DNA from: Thelonectria olida
Taxonomy: Eukaryota; Ascomycota; Sordariomycetes; Hypocreales; Nectriaceae
DNA length: 64,000 nucleotides
Assembly (NCBI GenBank): GCA_020736575.1
Contig: JAGPYM010000025.1
Span: 62,001 to 126,000 of the forward strand
Reading direction: 5' to 3'
The stretch's first letter is position 1; each line of letters begins with the position of its first letter. Positions 10,813 through 21,441 of this stretch are shown one piece after another. Both the position numbers and the translations under genes were made by a program. The notes beneath the pieces were generated by a model. The model was not told where the DNA came from. It worked only from the letters and a program-made list of their open reading frames with translations, and did not search any database.

Positions 10813-12516
10813 TTATACCACATTCATGCCCTTGCTTGTAGGGCGTATCCCAAGCTCAACCAGCTCTGTAGTACTCGATCGGTCGATGGATGGGTTCGAG
10901 CTGTAGTAGGCGGGTGCGTGGAGGTCGTTAATGCTCTGGTCTCCTGGAACAACAGCTCTGCTGTTTTTTCTCCGAGATGCCGTAGTATCGTATTGGGCTT
11001 CTGTCAGTCGTCTGGCGGACGATCCACCGAGTCTTGGGAAAACTCGGAGAAGCAGCAAGCGCAGGTTAGGCATGCACACGCAGCAAACAGCGACATTGAG
11101 CTCGATAATAGACCAGTAACAGGTGGCGTAGCCATCACCTACCGGAAACGTCAGTGTCAATGCTCAAGGAACCCAAATCGAAGGGGAAGCATACGGGTAG
11201 GGTTGATGGAGTTTCCAAAGGCTACAAGAAAGCGAAGTCGAAGGGCGCTTACTACCGTAACACTAAGAATTTACATATTAGCACTTCTTCTGCTACCAAT
11301 GAGGATTTGGGTATCGTACAAAGTGCCGACGATAAACATTGAAGCCACAGCAACTTTTCTCTTCCAATGCATTTGAAGGTGAATAAGCTGTGATAATGGC
11401 AGCCCCAATATCCAAAGGTCTAAGACGATACTGACGACAGCAATGGCCCAGGCCAAAGCGTTTATGCCAATGCATTTCCCCTTATGCAGCGCGTCCCAAC
11501 CCTGCCAGTAGAAGCTCACCGGCTGGCATTGTGCTAGCGCTAGGGTGACAAAGACAACGAGACCGACGATGGAAAAGATAAAAGTTCCCCAAATCAGTCG
11601 TCGGATGAGGACGCCGGGAAAGATGCGTAGGTAGAATAGTAGGACACAGAGTTTGACCGCGAACACTTCGCAGGCATATAACGACTGGCCCACATAGAGA
11701 GACTTTGGCTATGTTGGTACATGTTCTGATCATTGCGGTCGGAAGAGGGGGCTTACACGCAAAAAGCCCGTGATCTGGTCGGGTTCGAGAGTCCAAGCAT
11801 CCTTTCCCAATCCATTCGGCGAAACTAGAGAAGGGTTTAGCTGAGGTCGGATGTGAGCATAACGAGAATGTACTTACGCCCATAGGTGCAGACAACTGAA
11901 TTCGCAATATCGACCAACTGTTATTCGGTCAACTTCACGTCCGAAAGCCCGAGATTAGGTAGTAACATTGACATACAAGACAGAAGAAAACAATATAGTC
12001 ATCAGCACAGAGCCCGGGGCCAAATTTGAGCCGCTCAAAGAAGCGCAGACCAACAACGATGGATGTCAATACGAGCAACGTATCTGTCAAAACATCAAAC
12101 TCGCGACGTTTATCCCGGCGAGGGAAATGGCACGCTGTCGCGGTGGCGTTCTGGGTCGCTGTGAAGCTTGGTCAGTTCCGCGCCTCCCTTTTGATGCCGA
12201 CACGGGTTAAATCGTGGCAACTCACCGAAAGCTTCGATTGGTAGGCAGGATTTCTCGACACATGCCAGGACCTCATGGCCAAAGGCTTCATCTTTGCAGA
12301 GACATTCCAGATCAAGCCCGCAAGAGGAATTTGAAATGGCTGTGGTGAAGCAATCTCGCTGTGGACGAGCATGTGTTATTAGTGTCGGGCCGAGCCCAAA
12401 GTGGCACGAGGACTTACGGCGCATTCAGGGATGGTGGAAAGGTCTGGGGCACTGGCGCAAGATACTGGGGAAATCCCATGCAAACAGGCGATGAGCAAGA
12501 TTTGTCGGATCTTCAT
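10813..12516 (-). CDS. CFEM-domain PTH11-like seven-TM receptor
   Basis: Multi-exon gene reading leftward from the ATG at 12516. Exons start 12516-12418 (signal peptide IRQILLIACLHGISPVSC) and 12358-12226 (CFEM Cys pattern: SSCGLDLECLCKDEAF, then VLACVEKSCLP). Further exons follow from 12158, 11917 and about 11825, another begins near 11710 and two more lie beyond 11326; the stop is at 10813. Introns of about 50-70 nt restore frame each time. After CFEM come the SAT4/rhodopsin-like TM helices, with landmarks LKFGPGLCADDYIVFF, NGLGKDAWTLEPDQIT, VKLCVLLFYLRIFP, ALAQCQPVSFYWQ and WSIIELNVAVCCVCMP, the normal order for PTH11-related fungal GPCR-like proteins. The cytosolic tail is Ser/Thr-rich. 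Family members sense surface or host cues upstream of cAMP and MAPK signalling in some plant pathogens; the ligand here is unknown. Confidence 0.85.
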
Positions 12517-14242
12517 TTTGACATCTGTATCCCCACTGGTAGATGCTGCATCATGCAGATGGGACAAAGCATGAGAGTGAAACCGAGCACATGCAAGCTG
12601 CAGGCAATGGATGTCTAATAAAGGGATTCGACGTCTGCACATCCCCTTGAAGTTGTTCGCCTCCACAACTCACCATGCTTTCTTGAAGTCTAATTGAGGC
12701 ACAGCCGAGGGCTCCCGCACACAGGGGCAAGGAGTATCGACTCCGGGCGAATGACACTCGCGGCTGATCATTGACGGCCTGGCGCCTTCCCCTGGCCGAT
12801 CATTGATCATCCCCGCATTCACCAGACTTAACCTATCTAGCTCGTCTCCAGCCGTTGCTGAGGGAGCAAACCCATTGGTCGCTTGCATATCACCTTCTGT
12901 TTTCAGACAACCTCGGGGCAGATCGCTATGACGATCCTTCAATAGCCCGGCAGTCGCCCGAGTCAGACCAACGTGTGCTCGGCCTGAACGGTTTGACATT
13001 TGGTGTGGTTGCGGAGGAGACAGCGGCGCCATGACTAAGAGACGTCTGTGAATTAAAGCGAATTTTGTCATTTCCCATCTCAGAGTCGCATTTATGCCTC
13101 GAGGAAGGTCAAGCCACTGTCGGGCAAGGTTTCATCGCGGTTTTGTCTGCCGACCAACCGATTAGAGAGCCGCCGTGTTGGGCCGAGTGACAGCAATTGG
13201 CACCCATGGATGGCATTCTTCAATTGTCCAAGCACCACCATGGCCACAGTCTAATTAACCATCGCATCGACTTTCCATTTCATTACGCCGGTGTCAACCC
13301 GGATGTGCGTTTCGCCAGAGTAACTAGATCCAAACATTCGGTCTCGGTCTTGGATGCAACTTTCCTGTACGGAGCAGATACTTCGAGTCATTCGCACGCA
13401 CAGGCATATGCTGGATCTCTGGGATTCTCTGCTGATTTTGTAGCATGACTTGCTGAACGCTGGAAGTCTGAGCCTCATGAATTAGGGCCTGAAACCGGTT
13501 TCGAGCTGTACTTCCTAGGTCCTTTCAGGTCTACCATTAATTATCCACGCCCATAAGAATAGAAAATCACGCTGACCCTTTTCTCGACAATCTAGTAGCT
13601 TGGGAAAATAACCAAAAACACCTGGATAACTCTAAATCTTAATCCGAGTCCGCCATCGCTGAAGGAGCCACTTCCTCTCAAACAATGGTCGATTCCCTGC
13701 ACCATACATCGCATATCCTTTAAAAGGAAGTGATCATTAGAAGGGTAATTACCTAAAAGTTTCATATGAAAAATAGTGACGTATCAAGTTGATCTAATTC
13801 TGTTAATAATTAGTACGCATGTGGCCTATCCTCTGGGAGGTGGTTTGTCTCTGGTGTTCAGTTGCCTTCATTGCAACCGCTTCGCTCCTCGCTTACTTGC
13901 GTTCCTTAGGTGCGCTGGTCGGAGCTCTTTCATATGTAAATGTTTAACATATTGCCCGCCCATTTAATGTCCTACTCTCTTCGCGTTCTGCATTTAATCA
14001 ATTAGAGATGCTCATAAGTTCAAGACATGTCTGTGAGCAATCAAGTACGCGTCCACTCAACAATCTCAGGTACCTACCCTACACTCCTTCGGGAGAATGA
14101 AATGGGAGGCTGCTTGGCTGCTCCTTGAGACTAGACGTTCCGGATTAATGCTCGGGGCGTCTGGCGACGCGCTAAACCCCGCCTAAAGGAACGACTGGCA
14201 TCCAGGGCGTCGATCCATCGAGCGTTACGTCAACCTGTCACA
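12517..14242. other. Intergenic, no gene recognised
   Basis: 1.7 kb between the CFEM receptor start and the split regulator. Open frames at 12670-13071 (minus) and 13197-13448 (plus) have no domain content and look like chance frames. The last few hundred bases would be the promoter of the regulator. Confidence 0.5.
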
Positions 14243-15397
14243 ATGTTCAAATTCATATCTGACAATACTGGTGGCGTGGGGGCAAAGCGTAAGCTTTCAC
14301 AGCGGACGTGCGACTCATGCAAGAAGCGCCATGTAAGTGAGCAGCTACATGTTTTGGCCATCACACTGACTCATCTGCAGAAACGATGCCTACACAGTCA
14401 AGGATCGGCGTTTCAAGTTCAACTCAAGAGTCGCCCGTCGTTTCCTTGCAATGATGAGGACAGCCGTGTGGTAGATGAACGCGCTGTCGATGAGACGCCT
14501 TCGAAAGGCACGCGGAGCCGTTCAGAAGCCCAAGTTATTCAATCATCGCTCCCCGCACAACCAGGTCAACCAATTTCCGAGGACAGAAATTTGCGATTCA
14601 TCGGCAACTTGAGCCCAGAGGCATCGTTTCTTGCCGCTCGGAACCGAGTGATACGCGGTGACGACCAACGCCCTGAGCTTGGAGTGTGGCTTGGGCAACG
14701 AGAGGACGAACCTGCTTCGGATGACCTGCGTGAGGGCTCCAATATTGAGGAACCTGTTGGTGCTACCTCGACTTCCCTGCCGACGCCGTCTGGACTTCAG
14801 GCCTTCTTCCCTCGCCTACAAAAGGAATGCATGTCTGTCCTCCCCCCTGACAACAAATTTGGCCTCATTTCCAAGGTATTCTATTCCAAGTTTGTGCCTC
14901 TATTCCCCATTCTGTACGAGCAAGACTTCAAGCGGCTCAACAATGTGGAAACAATCGCTCTTAGACAGTGCATCTGCTTGATAGCGGCTCTTGACCCTTG
15001 CTTAAAGTCCCACCTGATGCTTCCTCACTCAAAAACCGTCTTGTCAGGGATGGAGTTCCGATCGTGCATCGCCACGGCTCTCGAATCCACCTTGTACATG
15101 GGCCTCATTCGCGACAAGATGGTCCTTCTGCAGGTTAGTGCCTTGATGGCTTTCTACGTCGACAAGCCCAGCTCAAGCGAAATTTCCTCCTTCTACTGCA
15201 CCCAAGCCGTGAATCTTGCACAGACTCTTGGTCTCCACCTCGGCTGGCCTGACGAAGGGGAGAACCCAGGAAAGTCCCGACGCATTTTTTGGTGTGTATG
15301 GACGCTCGACAGATTGAACGCAGCCACGAATGGTCGCCCAACTTCAGGCTGCACGGTCAATAGTAATTTTAGGAACCCTTTGATAAGACTTTTGTGA
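14243..15397 (+). pseudogene. N-terminal part of disrupted Zn2Cys6 regulator
   Basis: The ATG at 14243 opens a binuclear-cluster regulator with a 48-nt intron (14333..14380, GTAAGT to CTGCAG) inside the zinc cluster. The first half-cluster TCDSCKKRHKRC (C-X2-C-X6-C) is normal, but the expected second C-X2-C half is missing and only a lone Cys follows. The fungal_trans domain is well preserved from about FGLISKVFYSKFVPLFP to FWCVWTLDRLNAATNGRP. It then breaks off just after the NGRP motif and ends at a stop at 15397. About 250-300 residues are lacking. A matching C-terminal piece lies 1.5 kb downstream (16879-17618), with a phosphotransferase gene between them. Part of a broken gene; transcription of the fragment is possible. 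Confidence 0.75.
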
Positions 15398-15639
15398 GAG
15401 TGGAGGTGCATCAGTGTCTTTGCAAATCTGGTCTGGTTGCTCTCCTCGAATTAGGTTCGTTTCTTGGCGACTCGGCGGGCAGGCTACTTTGGGCGCCAAA
15501 AAACAGGCCCAGTAATCGCCAGCATCTCTCATTTCTTTCTTTTTCTACTTTTCTTTGTCGTACAGTAAATAACCAACAACAACAAGCGCTTCCTTAATCG
15601 CCAGTAACATCATTATTATCACCCGGCACAAAATCCGTC

Positions 15640-16506
15640 ATGTCTGAGGCAACGTCATACGATGTCCTGTTCATAGACCGGTCTCAGAACTATCCCATTC
15701 CGCTGCCGACCCCAAATGACATGGACGGCTCTGAAGTCTTACCCAGTAAACCTGGCGGCGCTCGCCTCGTGACAATGCAGCAGAGATTTGTCATGAAATT
15801 CGGCGTGGATGTTCAACCCATCGAGGCCCATAACATGCAGTATGTCGCAAAATCTACCACGGTGCCAGTCCCCAAGGTCTACGCCATCTACCAACGTCGG
15901 GAGAAGCAGAGCATCGTAACATATATTGTCATGCAATATGTGCATGGCACGACGCTCTTGAACTTGTGGGGTAGCCTCGACCAGGCTCGCAAAACCTCCA
16001 TCGCCAAGACTCTTCGGGCATACTTCGATCAGCTTCGGCAGCTGAAGCATCCGGGCTTTTTCGGCAACATCAACGGCGGGCCGCCGCTCGACGATATATT
16101 TTCGGCCACACGGGGTACCAACGAGATCAAGGCATCGTTTGCCACCGAGAACGAACTAATAGACTGGATCATTCGAATATACTCCCTCGAAACCGGCGAG
16201 CGTACGGCCCACAAGACTCGGTATTACCAACATGTCCTGCCAACTGTCCTTCGTGGCGATGGCACTCCCATCTTCACCCACAATGACTTTCAGAGGAAGA
16301 ACATCATCGTGCAGGACGACGGAGTTCTAGTCATTATCGACTGGGAGTTTGCATCCTGGTATCCTACCTACTGGGAATACTCGACGGCTATGTTTGCTAA
16401 TGGTTGTTGGGACGACGATTGGCATGAATATCTACCCATAGCCTTAGATGAATATCCAAATCAGTCTCTTTGGTTGTCAAGTATGAAGCTTGAAATGTGG
16501 ACTTGA
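15640..16506 (+). CDS. APH/ChoK-like phosphotransferase family protein
   Basis: Intronless, 288 aa, apparently complete. It has the aminoglycoside-phosphotransferase/choline-kinase fold signatures: a short N-lobe (RFVMKFGVDV with the nucleotide-binding Lys), a hinge (YIVMQYVHGTTL), the catalytic Brenner motif FTHNDFQRKNIIV and the metal-binding Asp of VLVIIDWEFASWYP. Fungi encode dozens of such proteins, mostly of unknown substrate; antibiotic resistance should not be assumed. It sits between two halves of a Zn2Cys6 regulator gene, on the same strand, and is followed by about 350 bp of AT-rich DNA. It therefore appears to have arrived by insertion or rearrangement. The C-terminus (SMKLEMWT) matches the usual end of this family. 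Confidence 0.85.
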   Translation: MSEATSYDVLFIDRSQNYPIPLPTPNDMDGSEVLPSKPGGARLVTMQQRFVMKFGVDVQPIEAHNMQYVAKSTTVPVPKVYAIYQRREKQSIVTYIVMQYVHGTTLLNLWGSLDQARKTSIAKTLRAYFDQLRQLKHPGFFGNINGGPPLDDIFSATRGTNEIKASFATENELIDWIIRIYSLETGERTAHKTRYYQHVLPTVLRGDGTPIFTHNDFQRKNIIVQDDGVLVIIDWEFASWYPTYWEYSTAMFANGCWDDDWHEYLPIALDEYPNQSLWLSSMKLEMWT

Positions 16507-16878
16507 GATATTCAGAGGCGCATATGTAAGTAATACTATCTTTCTCTTTATCCTACTACCTGTTAAACCTATAGGTCAACTGATATTAAGCAAGCATAAA
16601 GGGAAAACTGTTCCGGGGGGGAATTATCAGCAAGTCGGGCGTTTATAATTCAGGTACTGTCTTAGGACACAAATTTCCAAAGGCATTATGAGAGATAAAA
16701 TGTTATTAGATGCTTAGTTGTAGTTATATATAAACTCGGCCCTTTATGCGATTCTACATGCATTAATAACTGTGATTTTTAGCTTGTTAGTGTTGCTATA
16801 AATAATATAGCAATAGAGTAATATATTATATTATAGGTAGCCTATATATATAACGATATCTTCAGCCTCACTGGAACT
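16507..16878. repeat. AT-rich tract next to the inserted phosphotransferase gene
   Basis: Strongly AT-rich, especially 16660-16860 (runs such as TATATTATAGG and TATATATATAAC), in sharp contrast to the coding sequence on both sides. It may be a mutated repeat relic marking the right end of the segment that interrupts the regulator. No terminal repeats found by eye. Confidence 0.5.
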
Positions 16879-17618
16879 ATGCTACCTTGCCGTCTTGATC
16901 CTCCGCAATCGCCCACAAAATCGAACGATGGCGATCGCGTTCCTAGCTCGGACATTCAATCTTTCTGTGCAACCAAAATAGTGTCTCTTGCGTCCGACGA
17001 GTTTAAGTCTTCAACGACGTTCTGGGCTCCTCTCCCGTACGCGGTTTCACTGGCCACCTCAGTTGCTTATCAGAGTCTTCGGAACAGCACCATTGCGTAC
17101 ACACGGAAACGAGCTTACCCCATTTTTCATCGCGGGTGCGAAATCCTCGACGAGCTCAGCAAGGCATTCCGCTCTGCTCGCATGATGGCCCGGTTGGCAA
17201 TGGATACTCTGCAAGAAGTCGAGCGAGTCTCTGCCAACAAGACCAGATCGCAGGTCCCAGAGAGAAGCCGAGATGGAGCCCAGTCGACGAATACTGATAT
17301 TGTGTCAGGTTGCGAATCGTCAACAGCGGACTACGCAGCTGCCAGCTCACAAACTACACTAGACCTGCCAAACTTGAGGCCTGCGGATGTGACGATGCAG
17401 ATGAGCAACCTCGGCGACTTAAGCGGAGACACCAGTGGGACGGCTTCTCTTTCGAAGATGTCAATCTTATCAACATCGGCGAAATATTTGACTCTTTTGA
17501 CGGGAGGTTTGACCTAGACCGAGTTGATACTCTCTTTTCAGCCACTCTCAATTTGGCAATGCCTTTGAATTTGATGCCTGAGGAGTGGTTTGATGCTGAG
17601 GCGGCATTGCTACAGTAG
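16879..17618 (+). pseudogene. C-terminal part of disrupted Zn2Cys6 regulator
   Basis: Reads as the C-terminal third of a fungal_trans regulator with no start region or zinc cluster. FWAPLPYAVSLATSVAYQSL, then AYPIFHRGCEILDELSKAF and ARLAMDTLQEVER, are the segments normally found 150-250 residues after the NGRP motif. The frame changes near 17430-17440: the first frame runs to a stop at 17517, while DGFSFEDVNLINIGEIFDSF continues one frame over to the stop at 17618, so a further 1-nt frameshift is present. The ATG at 16879 is probably fortuitous. Together with 14243-15397 this is one gene split by 1.5 kb of foreign sequence and missing its middle. Confidence 0.7.
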
Positions 17619-17637
17619 GCTTTGAATACAACGTTGA

Positions 17638-18130
17638 AGATTCAGTCACAAGTATCTCCCTGAAGGGCGCGACTTCACCTACTATCTGAACGCTGCTCGA
17701 ATGGAGTTCAATGCTAGCCGCATTCCTCTTGACCTGCGGGTTGCTGCTAGTCGGGATGTTTCCCTTTCAGGAGATTCACCTATATTCGGAGACTTGCCTT
17801 TACTGGTCAAGGCGTCATTTCACCATTTCCAGATCGAGAATGCCCGCTCACTTCGCCACTAGGGAATCTTCTGTTCAGATCGGAAGGTTGCTGAATGACC
17901 ATGAGCGGGTTTACTAATTGTGGACTAGACCTAGATCTGAATGGAAGGAATCGATATCCCGAATCTCGAAGTCCGCCCTGAAATTTGGGAGAACTCATAG
18001 AATCCATGCGAGACAATGATCTTTGGGATGCCCTCTATAAAGAGCAATTGATGCCATGTTCGAAATGGCCAAGAACAACACCCAGGGAACCAGGGTTCAC
18101 GACACATTCTCACCGCCAAACGATTCTTAG
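17638..18130 (+). pseudogene. Decayed coding remnant, family not recognised
   Basis: Two stretches look like former coding sequence. From about 17640 to a TAG at 17860 the frame gives a protein-like segment with the core SGDSPIFGDLPLLVKASF. At 17985-18080 another frame gives LIESMRDNDLWDALYKEQL. They are separated by stops and frame changes. No family could be assigned. Lying between the regulator remnant and the P450 remnant, it may be a further lost member of the same cluster. Confidence 0.3.
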
Positions 18131-18193
18131 ACGAACAAACCGCACAATGCTTGCACTACTTGGTATGTTCCCCAACTCGCCTAACCTTTGGTG

Positions 18194-19696
18194 ATGCTGA
18201 CGAATGAGACTGGTCTCGCCGCTGTGCTCCTGTGGCTTAGCCTTGTCGCGCCCGTGGCAAGCTACCTCATTGACAAGAACCGCCTCTGAAAGTTTCCTAC
18301 CCCTGCGTTTGCCGGCGTGACGTCCATCTGGCGCATTTACCAGTGCCTTCGTTACAAACACTATGCAGCCATCCACGACGCACACCAAGCACTGGGCACT
18401 CATGTTCGCATTGCCCCGAACCATAGATCCATCTCTGACCCAACCGCCGTGGCTGAAATCTATGGTCACGGGGCCAATTTCCTCAAGGATGCCTGGTACG
18501 ATGGCGGGGCTGGTGAACATCGCCATATGTCAGATGAGAGAGTGAAAACCGAGCACCAGAGAAAGCGCAAGTTGCTCTCTCACGTCTTTGCACAAAAGTC
18601 GCTCTCCGAGCTCGAGCCCGTCATTGCCGACACCATCTCCACGTTGATGGCACAGATCAAACTGCACGCCCAAGAACAGCGAGCAATCAACATGCGGTAC
18701 TACTTTAACTACTTCACCATCGATGTTTTCTCGAAGATGCTCTATAGTAGATCCCTAGGATGTTTGGAGCGTGGCGACGACATGGTGGATGCCCAAACGC
18801 CAGAAGGCAAGGTGTACAAGGTTCCGTTCATCCAGTCGCTCCTCTACGCAACGCATATCAACACAATATTGGGAATGGAGGCGGGGATCCTGGCATTCAC
18901 AAGGAAGATGCTTTCATGGCACCCGTACAAGAAGTCAGGGGCAGACTTTGACAACATAATCCTCCACAACACCAAACTTCGAATGAGTGCCGTGGACGAC
19001 AAGGGAGACATCTTTTCCAAGTTACTGGCCCAGGGGAACGGCGAGCCCGTGAACCTGCCCTTCGGGGAACTTCTTGCAGAGTGCTCCGTCATGATGAACG
19101 CTGGAACAGAGACAACCACGGCTGCTCTGACTAACGCCATCTATTTGCTTTTCAAGAACCCGCATGTGCTTTGCCAGGTCCGGCGCGAATTGGACTATGC
19201 ATTCCCTTCTGACACGGTGCTTTCGTACGATACCGTGAGCAAACTGCCGTTTCTCAAAGCTTGCATCGAAGAGTCTCTCCGTGTGCGACCAGCAAGCTCG
19301 ATGGGGCTGCCCCAGGTTGTACCCAAAGGTGGGCGTATGATTGCAGGCCATTTCATCAACGAGGACGTTACCGTATCAGTGCCGACATACACGCTACTTC
19401 GTGACCCCAATTGCTTCGAGAGCGCGGAGCAATACGACCCTCAACGATGGATCAGTGACGACAAAGTCGATATGACAAAGGCACATCTGCCATTCAGCAC
19501 TGAACCTCGCGCCTGCATTGGGAGAAACATTGCCTACTACGAGTAATTTCTGGTCATATCAACGGTGGCCAGAAACTTTGACTTTGAGTTTTCATCGCCG
19601 GGCTTTGAGTTGAGGACGCTTGAGAGGTTCAATTCGAACCGAGGGGATATGGTTATGACTTGCACGCTTCGAATTGCCGAGGCTGACGCAGAATGA
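18194..19696 (+). pseudogene. Cytochrome P450 pseudogene with two in-frame stops
   Basis: From the ATG at 18194 one frame spans exactly 500 codons to a TGA at 19694, the normal length of a microsomal P450, but is interrupted by TGA at 18287-18289 and TAA at 19544-19546. Landmarks: N-terminal membrane anchor (AVLLWLSLVAPVASYLI); Pro-rich hinge after the first stop (KFPTPAFAG); C-helix region; I-helix AGTETTTA; K-helix EESLRVRP; PERF-like YDPQRW; heme loop FSTEPRACIGRN. The heme loop has Glu where the family has Gly. The second stop follows the heme loop and removes about 50 residues (FLVISTVARNFDFEF is still readable). Both stops are explained by C-to-T changes (CGA and CAA codons inferred). 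The YGHG region resembles CYP53-like benzoate hydroxylases, but subfamily is uncertain. Confidence 0.85.
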
Positions 19697-19962
19697 GAAT
19701 GTATTAGTCAAGAGCTAGGTGGTAGATCAATCATCACGGCAGGCACTAGGATTAACGACGAATCTTCCTCGGCCATAATTTCCAAGGCTTCAGCTGAAGA
19801 ATCTCCCCTCTATCAGGAACTGGCAAAGGTATAATAAGCCTCTCGTTGAGTAGAATGTTGATAAGACCTTTTGACACTATGCGTGCTTTTTACATAGTGA
19901 ATTCTACCCCTTGTTATATTGCCGTCGCTGAATTACATGATATATAGATTTCACGCCCTAGC

Positions 19963-21441
19963 ATTGCGCGAGCTTCCATTTCTGCCCTCTGCTACGGCTA
20001 CGACAATACATACTACAATGGTGTCTTGGCCATGCAGCAGTTCCAGAACGACTATGGGACGCACCGCGACGAGAACGGGAACCTCGCTCTTCCTTCCTCT
20101 TTCCAGGCCCTCACAGCCTCGGCTGTTTACATCGGAGACTTGTTCGGCGCCCTCATTGCAGCTCCCATCAACGACCGCTGGGGCCGGAAAGCCACATTCT
20201 GGTTCGCCTCCCTCTGCATCCTCCTTGGCGGCATCTGCCAAGTCGCCGACACAATCCACCATGTGGCCATTATTGTCGTCGGGCGTATCTTGATTGGGTT
20301 CGGAGTTGGCCAGTTTACCGTAACATCCCTGTTGTACATCGGCGAGGTCGCGCCCTCTGGCATCCGTGGACCGGCTCTCATGATGTTTCAATTTCTTCAG
20401 TCATGGTCTCAGCTCATTGCATCAGCTATCAACCAAGGCACCGAAAACATAAACAACTCACTGTCATATCGAATTCCCATGGGCGGCCTTGTGGTTCTCC
20501 CCTTGATCATGTTTGCTTTCCTACCATTCATTCCCGAGAGCCCGATATGGTACATATTCAAGAACCGCCGCGGCGATGCTGAAAAGAGCCTGCGGAAGAT
20601 CAACCGAAGCCAGGCTGGATACGACCCGGTAGCCGACCTGGCTACGGCTGAGGCCTCGAAGCATATTGAACAATCGCATGCAGAGTTCTCTTTCTGGAAG
20701 TCTATCCTGGCGGATCCAATCGAGCGAAGGAAGGTTATTTATTCCGCCGGTGCCATGTTCAGTCAACAAATCTGCGGCATCCTCTTTTTCTACGTCTACG
20801 GCGTGGTGTTTGTCCAAGCCATCGGTGTCGAGGATCCCTTCCTGGTCCAGCTTATCGTCAACATTGTTCAAATCTTTGCCGTGGGGGCTTCCGTCGTGAC
20901 GGGGAACAAAGTGCGTCGCCGTGTCAATCTCATCGTCACCAATTGCATGATGTTGGTGGCCTTTATTGTCATTGGCAGCATTGGGGCTCGGCTTCTGACG
21001 ACTGCCTCGCAATATGCCATCGTTGTCTTTTCATTTGTTGTCGTAGTTGGATTCAACTTTGGTCTCGGCCCGTTAGCCTACACGATTGCTCGAGAGATGG
21101 CAGTCGGGATGAATCAGAACAAGATCATGTCGGCAAGCATTGTGGTCTTCTATTTTACAACCTGACTGGTTTCCTTCACTGCGCCTTATCTCTACTATGA
21201 CGCGGGCTTAGGCCCTATGCTTGGATTTGTATACGCCGGTACCACTTGCCTTGCTCTGCTTTGGACGTGGTACTGTGTCAGGGAAACCGCTGGCCGAAGC
21301 ACCTCAGAGATTTCACTCTTCTTTACTGAGAAGATCCCTGTCAGAGAGTGGAGGAGTCATGTATTTCCCGGAACTGACCAAGAGAGCAAAGTATTACCCG
21401 AAGCACTGACAACTGCCGAGCATAACAAGTTCTCAGTGTGA
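19963..21441 (+). pseudogene. MFS sugar/quinate-type transporter pseudogene
   Basis: Reads from TM1 (ISALCYGYDNTYYNGV) through all usual sugar-porter landmarks: NDRWGRKATFW in loop 2-3, VGRILIGFGVGQFT, the loop 6 motif PESPIWYIF, an expected TM7 region (SQQICGILFFYVYG) and the terminal RETAGRS motif. TGA at 21163-21165 falls where TM10-11 continues in the same frame for 92 more codons to TGA at 21439; family consensus suggests a former TGG. The N-terminal exon is also damaged: a coding-like piece around 19760-19835 (SPLYQELAK) ends at a GTATAA donor but has no in-frame ATG. A truncated product of about 10 helices is unlikely to transport. Third member of the decayed regulator-P450-transporter set. 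Confidence 0.8.

Noticed and set aside
12670..13071. Minus-strand open frame of 133 codons
   Set aside because: No domain, no splice context and composition of noncoding DNA; probably chance.
15640..16506. Phosphotransferase as an antibiotic-resistance gene
   Set aside because: APH-fold proteins are a large general family in fungi; nothing links this one to a drug.
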